Assembly (NCBI GenBank): GCA_913020715.1
Contig: CAJVZH010000005.1
Location: forward strand, 24,305 to 88,304
From: an uncultured Gammaproteobacteria bacterium
Lineage (GTDB): Bacteria; Pseudomonadota; Gammaproteobacteria; PS1; Pseudothioglobaceae
Length of the DNA stretch: 64,000 nt
Reading direction: 5' to 3'
Of the stretch, positions 23,118 through 33,244 are shown piece by piece (position 1 is the stretch's first letter; the number at the start of each line of letters is the position of its first letter). A program made the translations under genes and the position numbers. The notes under the pieces are model-generated. The model was not told where the DNA came from and searched no databases. It worked only from the letters and a program-made list of their open reading frames with translations.

Positions 23118-23336
23118 CTATTTATGCCTAAATGTAATTCTACCTTTGGTTAAATCATACGGGGTCATTTCAACCGTTACTTTGTCGCCCGGTAAGATGC
23201 GAATATAGTGCTTACGAATTTTACCCGAGATATGCGCAAGAACACTATGCCCGTTTTCCAACTCAACGGTAAAAGTTGTGTTTGGCAGTTTCTCTTTAAC
23301 CACGCCCTCTAATTCAATGTAATCACTCTTTGACAT
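23118..23336 (-). CDS. infA: translation initiation factor IF-1
   Basis: 72 aa; [58 protein letters not shown]. Confidence 0.97.
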   Translation of the reverse strand: MSKSDYIELEGVVKEKLPNTTFTVELENGHSVLAHISGKIRKHYIRILPGDKVTVEMTPYDLTKGRITFRHK

Positions 23337-23453
23337 ACTTTGTTATATTTACTATTCACAAAAAAACAGGGGCAATTATACCTGACTAGTTAATTCACTA
23401 TTTGAAAGACTTCGATATATAAAATACGCCCTTCTGGATGCCTAAACACACTC

Positions 23454-24338
23454 CTAATCTAGCTGCTCGGCCTGTTTAATAAACGCCTGAATATAATCAA
23501 CCTCTTGATCATCATCACGAAGACCCAAATAAATACTCTTACTGACTCCTGATCTTCCAAGACGCACTGCTTGAATCGCAAACTTGTCGGCGTACTCATT
23601 CACTAACCAGTGGGGCAATGCAGCCACTCCTCGCCCAGCGGCAACGAGTTGCAATATAATATCCGTCGCCTCAATGCTTTTATGCTCTTTAGGTCTGCAG
23701 TGCGCAGGGTTTAAGAATTGACTGTATATATCCAACCGCTCAATATCGACGGGATAGCTGTAGAGCACCTCCTCAGCGAGATCTTTTGGTTCAATTTGTA
23801 TTTTTTTGGCCAAAGCGTGCTGCGTACTCACAGCGAGTACCTGTTGATAATCCAGAACCGGTTTAAATGTTACACCAGGCTGGTGAATAGGATCTGGCGT
23901 GACTAAAACATCAATATCATAATTAAGCAGTGCCTTCATACCGCCAAATTGAAATTGCTGCTTAACATCAATATCAACCTCGGGGTAGCGTTCAATATAG
24001 GGTGTCACCACCTTTAACAACCATTGATAGCAAGGATGGCATTCCATGCCAATACGGATTGAGCCTTTCTCTCCTTTGGCAAAACGCTCAACCACTTGAT
24101 CGGCATATTCGAGTTGTGGCAATAATCGGTTTGCCACAGACAGTAAATAAGCCCCCGCTTGTGTTAAACGTATGGCGCGCCCTTCTTTATTCCACAATTT
24201 AACAGCGGAGCGCTGCTCAAGCTTTTTGATAGCGTGAGTTAAGGCGGATTGAGTCAAATGCAGACTTTCTGCAGCGGCAGTCAGAGTGCCATTGCGCTCT
24301 ATTTCACGAAGGATAGAAAGATGGGATCGTTCAATCAT
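23454..24338 (-). CDS. metR: LysR-type regulator, MetR-like
   Basis: 294 aa; LysR HTH, IRIGMECHPCYQWLLKV; divergent from metF. Confidence 0.88.
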   Translation of the reverse strand: MIERSHLSILREIERNGTLTAAAESLHLTQSALTHAIKKLEQRSAVKLWNKEGRAIRLTQAGAYLLSVANRLLPQLEYADQVVERFAKGEKGSIRIGMECHPCYQWLLKVVTPYIERYPEVDIDVKQQFQFGGMKALLNYDIDVLVTPDPIHQPGVTFKPVLDYQQVLAVSTQHALAKKIQIEPKDLAEEVLYSYPVDIERLDIYSQFLNPAHCRPKEHKSIEATDIILQLVAAGRGVAALPHWLVNEYADKFAIQAVRLGRSGVSKSIYLGLRDDDQEVDYIQAFIKQAEQLD

Positions 24339-24393
24339 AATTAGAGGCCTATACTATGAGTAATATTAATAATTAAATGAAATAATACCATTT

Positions 24394-24426
24394 ATATTCA
24401 TTGAATGTTCTCTTTATAATGAATAT
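24394..24426. promoter_or_regulatory. perfect 9-bp inverted repeat in the metR-metF intergenic region, candidate LysR-type operator
   Basis: ATATTCATT (24394-24402) ... AATGAATAT (24418-24426), 15-nt spacer. Confidence 0.45.
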
Positions 24427-24455
24427 CCAATCAACACCAAAGAACATCCGATACC

Positions 24456-25277
24456 ATGAATATTAGCTACGAATTTTTTCCCGCCAGAACAGAGAAAGGA
24501 AAGAAGAATCTAGGCAAAACTCTTAATACGCTTAACAACACAAATCCTGATTTTTATTCGGTCACTTATGGCGCGCTTGGCTCTACTCAAAATGCCACCT
24601 TTGACACCATTAGTCAACTAAGTAGCGCAACGAATGCCTCTGTCGCACCCCACCTGACTTGTGTTGGCTCAGATCGCGAACAAATAACAAAGTTGCTTGA
24701 CGAATACGCTCAACTTGGTGTTAGCCGCGTGGTTGTGCTCAGGGGGGACATCCCTCCCGCTATTCGCGATATTGGCGAATTTCATTACGCCAGTGAGTTG
24801 GTTGAATTTATCCGAAACCAGCACGGTGACCGGTTCACTATTGACGTTGCTGCCTACCCAGAAAAACACCCGCAATCAAAAACAGTAGCGACTGATATTG
24901 AGCATTTTGCCAATAAAGTGAAAGTCGGCGCTGATAGCGCCATCACTCAATATTTCTACAATATCGATGCCTATTTTCGTTTTGTCGATGAAGCACAACA
25001 ACTTGGCGTTAACATCCCTATCGTGCCAGGCATTATGCCCATCACCAATTACCAGCAGTTAGCGCGTTTTTCTAAAATTTGCGATGCAGACATTCCATCG
25101 TGGATTCTAAATCGCCTTGAAATGTATAGCGAAGATTCAGAAAGCCTTAAAGCGTTTGGCTTGGATGTTGTTAGCGAAATGTGCCAGCAAATGAAGGTCA
25201 GAGGTGTCAACGATTTTCATTTTTACACAATGAACAAAAGTGAACCGGCCCTTTCAATTGTAGGGAATATTGTTTAA
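24456..25277 (+). CDS. metF: methylenetetrahydrofolate reductase
   Basis: YEFFPARTEKGKKNL; SVTYGALGSTQN; HLTCVGSDREQI; LRGDIPP; GIMPITNY. Confidence 0.93.
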   Translation: MNISYEFFPARTEKGKKNLGKTLNTLNNTNPDFYSVTYGALGSTQNATFDTISQLSSATNASVAPHLTCVGSDREQITKLLDEYAQLGVSRVVVLRGDIPPAIRDIGEFHYASELVEFIRNQHGDRFTIDVAAYPEKHPQSKTVATDIEHFANKVKVGADSAITQYFYNIDAYFRFVDEAQQLGVNIPIVPGIMPITNYQQLARFSKICDADIPSWILNRLEMYSEDSESLKAFGLDVVSEMCQQMKVRGVNDFHFYTMNKSEPALSIVGNIV

Positions 25278-26272
25278 GTCTTATTGCTAATAATTTTCTC
25301 TCTTTGTTTTTGTCGCATGCGCTCTGTCGCCTCCTGCGTGCCATCGTGAAAAGAGTCAAACCAAACATCACAGGGCAATTCAATTGTGCCGTAATTGCAC
25401 TCAAAATAGCGGTGGTGTAATTGGTGGTGAAAATGTCCCAATGCCATTCTATTTTTATTTTTAATAAAGAATCCATCAAAACCAGTATGGCCAATCATTG
25501 CCCCAATGGTCATCGCAAGCATGTGAAATAAAACATGGATTGGGTGGGTCGGCACAACAAAATGAATGAGTATCGAGCTGAAATAAAGCACATGTTCAAC
25601 GGGGTGCATTGAAATACCTGACCACGAAATTGGACTGATATTGCGATGATGGAGCGAATGCACAAGCTTGTACAGTGGCGGCCAATGCAAAAACCTGTGG
25701 ACAAGATAAAAGTGTAAGGATTCCCACATAAAGATAGCAAAAAAGAGAAAGCAAAACCAAACTTCATTGCCACTCCAGACAAGATTCGGGGCGTACTGGT
25801 TAGCCATTGCCCAAATAATCAATACCTCATAAGCCGTCCAAAGAGTAACACCACTAACCAAAGTCCAAAACATATTGTCCAACAGTTGGCTATTAAAATC
25901 AAAGCGTTTTTGATTGGTAAGTTCAGTGGTATCGTAGCGTAATTCAGACCCTTGTTTTTTTAATACATTAAAGAACATATGCAGGCCACCAGCAACAATG
26001 ATTGCAATTGATAAATTCCTAACAAGCATTAACGCCACAACGCCAACCCCAAGTAGTTGAAATTGTGCAAGCTCAGGCATTAGATAAAGCCATGAGATAA
26101 TCGCCATTGCCAGCATAAGCAGCACTTCAGACAACTTTAGCCATACTGAAGCGTACCAAGCTACGATTCGCCTCAGCTGAGGCGGCCATTCAAATAATGG
26201 GTTGTTATCTAAGGGTGTTTTTGGCTGCCAATGCCAATCTTGACTCTTCATCGATCTGTATAGAAATTCCAC
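25274..26272 (-). CDS. sterol desaturase/fatty acid hydroxylase family protein
   Basis: 332 aa; histidine boxes HRFLH, HSLHHR, HHQLHHRYFE; multiple TM segments. Confidence 0.85.
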   Translation of the reverse strand: MEFLYRSMKSQDWHWQPKTPLDNNPLFEWPPQLRRIVAWYASVWLKLSEVLLMLAMAIISWLYLMPELAQFQLLGVGVVALMLVRNLSIAIIVAGGLHMFFNVLKKQGSELRYDTTELTNQKRFDFNSQLLDNMFWTLVSGVTLWTAYEVLIIWAMANQYAPNLVWSGNEVWFCFLFFAIFMWESLHFYLVHRFLHWPPLYKLVHSLHHRNISPISWSGISMHPVEHVLYFSSILIHFVVPTHPIHVLFHMLAMTIGAMIGHTGFDGFFIKNKNRMALGHFHHQLHHRYFECNYGTIELPCDVWFDSFHDGTQEATERMRQKQREKIISNKT

Positions 26273-26349
26273 ATAATGTCAAAAGTTTACAGTTATCGAC
26301 AAATTAATAGACGAAATAGTTAACTAACAGATATCGAAAAACCCAAGGC

Positions 26350-26372
26350 AAAAAAAATCCATAAAAATGGAT
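26350..26372 (-). terminator. second hairpin of a tandem terminator downstream of the 26435-26872 gene
   Basis: atccat-aaaa-atggat with an A7-8 run on the + strand, i.e. U run on the minus transcript. Confidence 0.5.
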
Positions 26373-26385
26373 GATAGCGTGCAAA

Positions 26386-26409
26386 GAAAAAAACCGCTAG
26401 AACTAGCGG
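26386..26409 (-). terminator. intrinsic terminator downstream of the 26435-26872 gene
   Basis: ccgctagaactagcgg inverted repeat followed on the minus strand by a T-rich tract. Confidence 0.75.
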
Positions 26410-26434
26410 AATAAGTAATTGTTATTAGGTGCTC

Positions 26435-26872
26435 TTAATGAAGAACGCGTTTTGAGTGCACCCAGCCTTGCAGCTTTTGCAAATCTTGCTGCTTTTCAGG
26501 TTGTGCCGCTTGCTCTAATTCTGCCAAACGCTCGTTTAACTCATTAAAGACTTTTGTGTAATGCTGGTTTTTCTGTGTCTCTTTATATAATCTAGATTTC
26601 AAAGTCGCAATAACAGAGACAAAATCGTCGTCGTTACTGGCGCTTGGTTGTTGCTTCGATTGACCCATGTTTACTTGAGCATTTTGCATGCGCTTTAAGT
26701 GATAAGCGGGTTCTGAATATGGATTTTTAAAGGCTAAATTGGTAGGATTAGACGGTATTGCTCGAGTGGAAATATTAAGCGCTTGCAACGAACCACTGCT
26801 GGCACGTTGTTGAATAGTAAAGCCGCTTACTCCTAATAGGCGGGCCACCCACGAAATACCAAATCTAATCAT
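26435..26872 (-). CDS. hypothetical protein
   Basis: start MIRFGISWVARLLG; C-terminal coiled-coil-like stretch; no recognised family. Confidence 0.55.
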   Translation of the reverse strand: MIRFGISWVARLLGVSGFTIQQRASSGSLQALNISTRAIPSNPTNLAFKNPYSEPAYHLKRMQNAQVNMGQSKQQPSASNDDDFVSVIATLKSRLYKETQKNQHYTKVFNELNERLAELEQAAQPEKQQDLQKLQGWVHSKRVLH

Positions 26873-26943
26873 TTTAACTACCTCTCCTTGAGAACGACAC
26901 GTTACAGAAACAACCATGCAATGTCAAACAAAAACGGGATTTT

Positions 26944-27675
26944 TTAACGTATTTTACCACTTAATAGCTCACTAAGAACCTCGTTGTCCCCAAGGTCTGG
27001 AGCAATGTGAACTTTATCAAAACCCAAAGAGCGTGCGTAGATTTTTATTCGCTCGCTGAGCACAAGGACTGGGTACTTTTTTAAGCGAGATACGTAATCT
27101 GGGTTGATAGACTCAACAAGAGAAAGCGTGTTTGACAAAGTTTGGTTACTGTTACCTAAAACCACACCATTCCCATTTTTCATAAAACGCTCAATGGATT
27201 TTTGGTGGAGTTCGCTTGCGTCCAGCATTCTTCGCTCATATACTTCTAGGTAATCCACTTGATTCGAAGGCTCTAATTCATTTTTCAACGTTTCAGCGCC
27301 ACCTTGACCCCTGACAATTAAGATTCGTTTGTCACTGATTGAGCGGCATTCCTCTAACGCCAACAATGCCACACTCGAAGCGCTTTTCTTGGGGTATGCG
27401 TCCACCATAACACCAACACTCGTTAATTTGTTGGCTGTCACTGGCCCTACAGCAAATATTTTTTGATTTTTTGCCAACAACCTGGGTAGGTACTCGTGCG
27501 CATAAATAACTGCATTAACACTGATAAAAATGATAACGTCATAGGACTTACTGGGTATCTTTGGCATCAGCTTTTGCACCTCAAAAGCAGGAAAAAGGGC
27601 GTAATCAAGATTCGCCTTTTTAAGCAGTATTTGCAATTTGTCAACTTGCGCCAAAGGACGCGTGACTAAAATCAT
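26944..27675 (-). CDS. hemD: uroporphyrinogen-III synthase
   Basis: ILVTRPLAQVDKLQILLKKANLDYALFPAFEV; VAGPVTANKL-like and LIVRGQGGAETL motifs. Confidence 0.85.
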   Translation of the reverse strand: MILVTRPLAQVDKLQILLKKANLDYALFPAFEVQKLMPKIPSKSYDVIIFISVNAVIYAHEYLPRLLAKNQKIFAVGPVTANKLTSVGVMVDAYPKKSASSVALLALEECRSISDKRILIVRGQGGAETLKNELEPSNQVDYLEVYERRMLDASELHQKSIERFMKNGNGVVLGNSNQTLSNTLSLVESINPDYVSRLKKYPVLVLSERIKIYARSLGFDKVHIAPDLGDNEVLSELLSGKIR

Positions 27676-28271
27676 GCGCTATTGACTAGCGCCGAGATAC
27701 TTTGCATATGATTCAAACTATCGCCCACGGTAGAGGCGCAGATAATCGTTGCTCGTGGCAAGCCTTCCATTTTCATAAGCACTTCTTGTGAGGTGAGCTC
27801 TAAGTTAGTTAAATCGGATAATAGCAGTACTGGCGTATCTGAATAGTACAAAGTTTGAGCAAATACCTTGCGCTGATTAAGGGTGCTTTCCAGCGTCGTT
27901 GAGGATTGCAAGCACACCTTATTATTTTCGATCAACTTGAGACAAGCTGGCTTAGGTTGGCTCGTCACGCGACTCCACAAGGTATAGTTTTCTTGATATT
28001 CCTGCAAACTTGCAAGCAAGTGTTTCAGTTGGGCTGCATCATTTAATACACTTTCTTCAACAATCAATACGAGCTCGAAGTAATCACCAAGGTCGTCGTG
28101 AATGGTTTCACAGATATGATCCAGATCTTCATCGGCGTCGACAGGAAGTGCGAGCGCCTTAAACAGGCTGGAATAATGATCAAAGCACCAATCTTCAGGC
28201 AAGTCATCTGGATAAAAATCATCGCCAAACTCAAGACCCACCCTACCAATTAAAAACTCTGTTTTAGTCAT
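27672..28271 (-). CDS. hypothetical protein, overlapping hemD
   Basis: start MTKTEFLIGRVGLEFGDDFYPDDLPEDWCFDHY; 4-nt overlap with hemD. Confidence 0.55.
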   Translation of the reverse strand: MTKTEFLIGRVGLEFGDDFYPDDLPEDWCFDHYSSLFKALALPVDADEDLDHICETIHDDLGDYFELVLIVEESVLNDAAQLKHLLASLQEYQENYTLWSRVTSQPKPACLKLIENNKVCLQSSTTLESTLNQRKVFAQTLYYSDTPVLLLSDLTNLELTSQEVLMKMEGLPRATIICASTVGDSLNHMQSISALVNSA

Positions 28272-28333
28272 TCTATGTTGTATGCCTTTATAATATGTCT
28301 CATTACAATCCACCTTAACGCCAAAACCCCAAG

Positions 28334-29284
28334 ATGTTCGAGTCGATTATATCCCTTGTATCAGGCTTTATATTACTTATTTGGAGCGCTGATGAATTCA
28401 CCAATAATGGCGCTAAAATTGCCAATATTTTCAAGATTTCACCTCTTATTATTGGTCTACTCATTTTTGGTTTTGGCACTTCTGCACCAGAAATGTTGGT
28501 TTCAGGATTGGCAGCTTACGAGGGCCACCCAGAGCTAAGCATTGGCAACGCCTTTGGCTCCAATATTTTTAACATCGCCCTAGTGTTAGGCATTACAGCG
28601 ATCATTCTCCCTATTAAAGTAAAACAAGATATTCTGAAAAAAGAGTGGCTTTACTTAATGGCGACCACGCTCGTTGCTGGCGCCTTAATTTGGGACAGTC
28701 ATTTAAGTGTTGCCGACGGTTTAATTCTTTTGGGTCTGTTGATTGTGTTTTTAATTTACACTTTTGTTGCCTCTAAAAAAGGCAAATATCAAGAGTTTGA
28801 CAATCTGGATATTGAGGTTAAACAAGGCCAAACAAAAAAGGTGTGGCTGATGCTTATTATCTCTTTCGTGGTTCTACTCGTTAGCGCTAAGCTTGTAGTA
28901 TGGGGTGGATCCGAGCTTGCTACCTCGTTCGGCGTCTCTGACCTACTCATCGGTTTGACGGTAGTGGCGCTCGGTACAAGCCTGCCAGAATTAGCTGTTT
29001 CTATTAGTAGCGCGCTCAAAAAACAGCACGAAATGGTTGTCGGCAATATCATTGGCTCTAACTTATTTAATACTGTGGGTGTCCTCGCAATTCCAAGTCT
29101 CATTTTACCTTTTGATGTGCCTGTTGACGTCATCAATCGAGACTATCCATTTATGGTTGCCCTGACAGTTTTGTTGTTTATTGTTTCTTATAAGTTTAAA
29201 AAAGAAGGGGCTATTAGTCGCTTAGAAGGTGTGTTACTACTCGTCGTACTTGCTATCTACCTTTACTTGCTACTTTGGACTTAG
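28334..29284 (+). CDS. calcium/sodium antiporter (YrbG-like)
   Basis: 316 aa; duplicated GFGTSAPEMLVS / ALGTSLPELAVS and GNAFGSNIFNIALVLG / GNIIGSNLFNTVGVL exchanger motifs. Confidence 0.92.
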   Translation: MFESIISLVSGFILLIWSADEFTNNGAKIANIFKISPLIIGLLIFGFGTSAPEMLVSGLAAYEGHPELSIGNAFGSNIFNIALVLGITAIILPIKVKQDILKKEWLYLMATTLVAGALIWDSHLSVADGLILLGLLIVFLIYTFVASKKGKYQEFDNLDIEVKQGQTKKVWLMLIISFVVLLVSAKLVVWGGSELATSFGVSDLLIGLTVVALGTSLPELAVSISSALKKQHEMVVGNIIGSNLFNTVGVLAIPSLILPFDVPVDVINRDYPFMVALTVLLFIVSYKFKKEGAISRLEGVLLLVVLAIYLYLLLWT

Positions 29285-29733
29285 TCGCTAAAAACTTAGG
29301 CGAAACGCAAGCATTGGCTACCAGTTTAGCTAAGTGCTGTTCGTCTTCAAACGATGTATTTGTTATTTACTTAATTGGTGATCTTGGCACAGGAAAAACC
29401 ACACTGGCGCAAAGTTTTATTCAATTTTTTGGCTTTGATCGCGTTAAAAGCCCTACTTATTCATTGGTAGAGAGTTATCAAAACAAATCGGCAAACATTC
29501 ACCATTTTGATTGCTACCGACTCAGCGACCCTGAAGAGCTTGACTATATTGGCATTCGTGAATACCTAAGTCCAGGCAGTATTCAGCTCATCGAGTGGCC
29601 AGAGCTCGGCAAGGGGGCGATTGCCAAAGCCGATATTTCTATCAGCCTCAAAGGCGATCATGACGAAAGACAAATCAACATCCAAGGCCATAGCGCTATT
29701 GGAAAAAAGGTTATCCAATGCGCTATTTCATAG
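29275..29733 (+). CDS. tsaE: tRNA threonylcarbamoyladenosine biosynthesis ATPase
   Basis: GDLGTGKTTLAQSFIQFFG; SPTYSLVESY; HFDCYRLSDPEELDYIGI; IEWPE. Confidence 0.95.
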   Translation: MDLVAKNLGETQALATSLAKCCSSSNDVFVIYLIGDLGTGKTTLAQSFIQFFGFDRVKSPTYSLVESYQNKSANIHHFDCYRLSDPEELDYIGIREYLSPGSIQLIEWPELGKGAIAKADISISLKGDHDERQINIQGHSAIGKKVIQCAIS

Positions 29734-30848
29734 GTCTTGTTTTATCAGTTGTCATGACGTCAGCCTTTGCTGAGGAAAAAACAACACTTTTTGATTTTCG
29801 CTATTGGACAGCACCAAGCCACACTCGAATTGTTATCGACACAGAAGCAGACACTGCTTTTAAAGTCAGCGCGAAAGAGAATTATATTTTACTTAGCGTT
29901 GAAAATGCCGAGGTACTATCCCAAACATTTTCTCACTTATTCTTCGAAGACGAACGCATTGAACGAACTCAAATTAAGCGTAGTGGCAATGATATCCGAC
30001 TCATTTTTTACACCAACGACGCGTTTGAAATTAAGCACTACACTCTTGCACCTAACGAAAAATACAAATATCATCGATTGGTCATTGACCTCATTGATCT
30101 TCAATCGAAAACAGCCGTTGCAGGCAGTGCAATAGAACAGGACGATGCACCTGAGCGCAAAGTTGTGCTGGTTGACGCTGGTCACGGCGGCGAAGATCCA
30201 GGCGCCTCAGGCAAAAATGGCTCACGTGAAAAAGACGTTAATCTGGCCATTGCAAAAAAGCTGGTTGACGCCATCAACCAAAGCGATGACATAACAGCCA
30301 TACTCACTCGAAGCGGGGATTACTACATCCCCCTTACCGAGCGCATCACCATTGGCTTGGATAACAAAGCGACAATGTTTATTTCTATCCACGCCGACGC
30401 GGTTGAGAGCACAAGCGCAAAAGGTGCATCCATTTACAGTTTGTCTGAGAAAGGCGAGGTTAGTGAACTGGCCAAGCAGCTTGAGCAGTCTGAAAATGCC
30501 GTCGATCAGTTTGGTGGAGTAGAGATGGTAATTGATAGCGATCAATTCCTCAAAACCATGCTTACCGACTTTTCTAGAAAAGACCGTGACATCCAATCAC
30601 AACAGCTGGCAGCGACTATTCTAAAGCAAATAAGTGCCATTGGCCCGGTTCATAAAAAGACTCCACAAAAAGCCAACTTCGTTGTTCTAAAGTCTCCTGC
30701 CATCCCCTCTGTATTGGTGGAAACCGCTTTCATTTCTAACCCTGGGCAAGAGGCGCGACTCAATGATTCAACAGAGCAGCAAAAAATTGCCGACGCTATT
30801 TTTCAGGGCATTAAAGATTACTACTCAGCCCTTGAAGCTCAACTATAA
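29718..30848 (+). CDS. amiC: N-acetylmuramoyl-L-alanine amidase (AMIN plus Amidase_3)
   Basis: VVLVDAGHGGEDPGASGKNGSREKDVNLAIAKKL; VLVETAFISNPGQEARL. Confidence 0.88.
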   Translation: MRYFIGLVLSVVMTSAFAEEKTTLFDFRYWTAPSHTRIVIDTEADTAFKVSAKENYILLSVENAEVLSQTFSHLFFEDERIERTQIKRSGNDIRLIFYTNDAFEIKHYTLAPNEKYKYHRLVIDLIDLQSKTAVAGSAIEQDDAPERKVVLVDAGHGGEDPGASGKNGSREKDVNLAIAKKLVDAINQSDDITAILTRSGDYYIPLTERITIGLDNKATMFISIHADAVESTSAKGASIYSLSEKGEVSELAKQLEQSENAVDQFGGVEMVIDSDQFLKTMLTDFSRKDRDIQSQQLAATILKQISAIGPVHKKTPQKANFVVLKSPAIPSVLVETAFISNPGQEARLNDSTEQQKIADAIFQGIKDYYSALEAQL

Positions 30849-32393
30849 GGTTTTTGACTCTTGCTGAGAATTGTCGCCATCAAGTAACAGTGCCTCACTG
30901 ACAAGTTGGTGCACACTGACCACCATAAAGGGGTCGAAATCATAATACGGCAAGACTTTTGAGAATTGCGATTTGCAAATTGCGCACAGGGCTGCCAGCG
31001 TATTGACACCGCTCGTTTCTTCACTTTGCTTAAGCGCTTGCATTCTAGGCAGTGCGCCTTTGACGCGAAGCTCCAATAAATCATCGGTCAATAAACCGCC
31101 GCCGCCGCCACAACAAAAAGTGGATGCTTTAATTGTGCTTTCTGACATATCAACAAAATTATTGCAGGCCGCTTTAATGACTTCGCGGGGTAATAAAAAT
31201 TGACCATTTTCAATGCCACCCATATTACTGCCTCGAGCCACATTGCACGAATCATGGAAAGTAACCGTTCGATGATCGTTCTTGGATTTGTCGAATGCTA
31301 ATTGCCCTTTTTGAATTAAGTCGTACGTATACTCAATGATGTGTTGTGGCTGCGGGTAGTTTTGATCTAACTGGTTTTGCAACTGCAGCGCATACTCATC
31401 CGCCGCCCCGCCACCAATTCCGGTCAACGTATTCCAAAAACTATAAGCCACTCGCCAAGCATGGCCGCACTCACCAACAATAATGCGTTTCACTCCCAAA
31501 TCAAGTGCCGCTTTTCGAATACGCAATGCACCCTCACGCATAATGTCGTAATTACCAATAAACATACCAAAGTTCGCCCCCTCAGAGGCATAAGAACTCA
31601 ATGTCCATGACGCGCCAGACTGATGAAAAACCTTAGCATAACCAATCAAACCATCGATATGTGGCTCGGCAAAAAAATCGGCGGATGGGGTGATTAGTAA
31701 GATTTCAGCACCCTCATTGTCGAGTGGTAGCTTCACCGCTACGCCGGTATCTTCTTCGATCTCTTCTTCAAGATCTAACAGGGTATCTCTTAAGGCGGGC
31801 TCTGGCATGCCGAGATTGTTACCAATTTTTTTGACTTTTCCTAGAATTTGATTGCAGTATTTTTGACCCACACCAATCGCATTCATTACCTCCCGAGCAG
31901 CCATGGTTATCTCTGCAGTATCAATACCATATGGACAATACACTGAGCAACGTCGACACTCTGAGCATTGATGAAAATAATTGTACCAATCATCAAGCAT
32001 GGATTCATCGAATTCTTTGGCGCCCACCAATTTAGGAAAGTACTTGCCTGCAAAAGTAAAGTGACGTCGATAAACACTACGAAACAGGTCCTGCCTCGCT
32101 ACTGGCATATTTTTTGGATCTCCTGTGCCAAGGAAATAATGACACTTATCGGCACAAGCACCGCACTTCACACAAGCATCCAGAAATACCGGAATGGAGC
32201 GATACTTCTCTATCGTTTCACCCATTTTTTCAATCGCAACTTGTTGCCAATTATCAATTTTTTCACCCGGAAAGCCAAGAGACTTTTGCATGTCAGCATT
32301 GGCTTTAAACGGTCCACTACTTGCCATCGAATCACTTTTGAGTGCGGGTGTTTGCAGATAAGTTTCTAATTTTGGTGTGTCAAGTTTTGACAT
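30843..32393 (-). CDS. dsrK: DsrK-like (heterodisulfide reductase HdrD-like) Fe-S protein
   Basis: 516 aa; CVKCGACADKCHYFLGTGDPKNMP, CSECRRCSVYCPYGIDTAEITMAAREVM, CCF-type C-terminal CCG motifs (SCNVARG, FCCGGGGG). Confidence 0.85.
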   Translation of the reverse strand: MSKLDTPKLETYLQTPALKSDSMASSGPFKANADMQKSLGFPGEKIDNWQQVAIEKMGETIEKYRSIPVFLDACVKCGACADKCHYFLGTGDPKNMPVARQDLFRSVYRRHFTFAGKYFPKLVGAKEFDESMLDDWYNYFHQCSECRRCSVYCPYGIDTAEITMAAREVMNAIGVGQKYCNQILGKVKKIGNNLGMPEPALRDTLLDLEEEIEEDTGVAVKLPLDNEGAEILLITPSADFFAEPHIDGLIGYAKVFHQSGASWTLSSYASEGANFGMFIGNYDIMREGALRIRKAALDLGVKRIIVGECGHAWRVAYSFWNTLTGIGGGAADEYALQLQNQLDQNYPQPQHIIEYTYDLIQKGQLAFDKSKNDHRTVTFHDSCNVARGSNMGGIENGQFLLPREVIKAACNNFVDMSESTIKASTFCCGGGGGLLTDDLLELRVKGALPRMQALKQSEETSGVNTLAALCAICKSQFSKVLPYYDFDPFMVVSVHQLVSEALLLDGDNSQQESKTL

Positions 32394-32395
32394 GT

Positions 32396-33142
32396 TTATC
32401 CACTTTTGCTATTTTTTTCTTTATCAATAGCCCAATCCGAAATATGGCGTTTTTTTCTCGCATCGTCTACTTGATTAAGCGTTGGTGAGAAAAACACACC
32501 CGGCGCATGCAACATTTTTGAAATAGGGAAAATTGCTATTAAAACAAACACCATAAAAATGTGCGCTAGAAAAACACTTTCACTCGGCAATTCAGACCAG
32601 TTTAGGGTAATTAAACCTTCTGCAAAACTGTAAACCATACCCATATCTGGGTAATAATGCGCAAAGGTCATCAGTACACCTGTGAGTGCAATCGCAATCA
32701 AAAGCAACAGCAACAAGTAGTCTGAAGGCGCGGAAATATAGCGCACACGATCCACAAAAAAACGTCTTGCCAATAAACCCGAAAGACCAAATATGAGTGG
32801 AAATGCCGCGTACTTTAAAGGTTCGGTTTGATGCAATATCTGGGGCGCCTCACCCGGCCAAAAATAAGGCAAATGGCGAATAAAAAGCAACACCAAGGCC
32901 CAGTGAAATAACCAACCAAACAACCAAGTCCACTTACTGGCTCTGAATAAACTGGCGAACAAAAAAACCTCTCGCATCATTCTCAAAACTACGCCAAATT
33001 TCGTCAATGGCGCTGGAGCAGTGGGGATTTTTAGTGGCACTGGCGTGCTTGCGTATTGAGCCACTTTCAGTGTAACACCCACCAGACACAGTAATACCGC
33101 TAGGTAGAAAAAGACTGCAAATAGAATACTTATTAGTGACAT
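32396..33142 (-). CDS. dsrM: DsrM-like membrane cytochrome b subunit (NarI-related)
   Basis: 248 aa; FASLFRASKWTWLFGWLFHWALVLLFIRHLPYFWPG; located between dsrC and dsrK. Confidence 0.85.
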   Translation of the reverse strand: MSLISILFAVFFYLAVLLCLVGVTLKVAQYASTPVPLKIPTAPAPLTKFGVVLRMMREVFLFASLFRASKWTWLFGWLFHWALVLLFIRHLPYFWPGEAPQILHQTEPLKYAAFPLIFGLSGLLARRFFVDRVRYISAPSDYLLLLLLIAIALTGVLMTFAHYYPDMGMVYSFAEGLITLNWSELPSESVFLAHIFMVFVLIAIFPISKMLHAPGVFFSPTLNQVDDARKKRHISDWAIDKEKNSKSG

Positions 33143-33200
33143 AAAGTTGTAACCTTAAGCAAAGGACAAAATTATGTCGCTTGCCAAATTGGCGTAAACG

Positions 33201-33244
33201 AGATCTTTGTATAAGTCATTATACAATGACTTATACAAAGATCT
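33201..33244 (-). other. perfect 20-bp inverted repeat with 4-nt loop directly after dsrC; mRNA hairpin
   Basis: agatctttgtataagtcatt-atac-aatgacttatacaaagatct; next base is the dsrC stop codon (33245-33247). Confidence 0.95.

Noticed and set aside
29275-29733. Multiple short gene overlaps (antiporter-tsaE-amiC) as unusual
   Set aside because: Short overlaps are normal for compact operons
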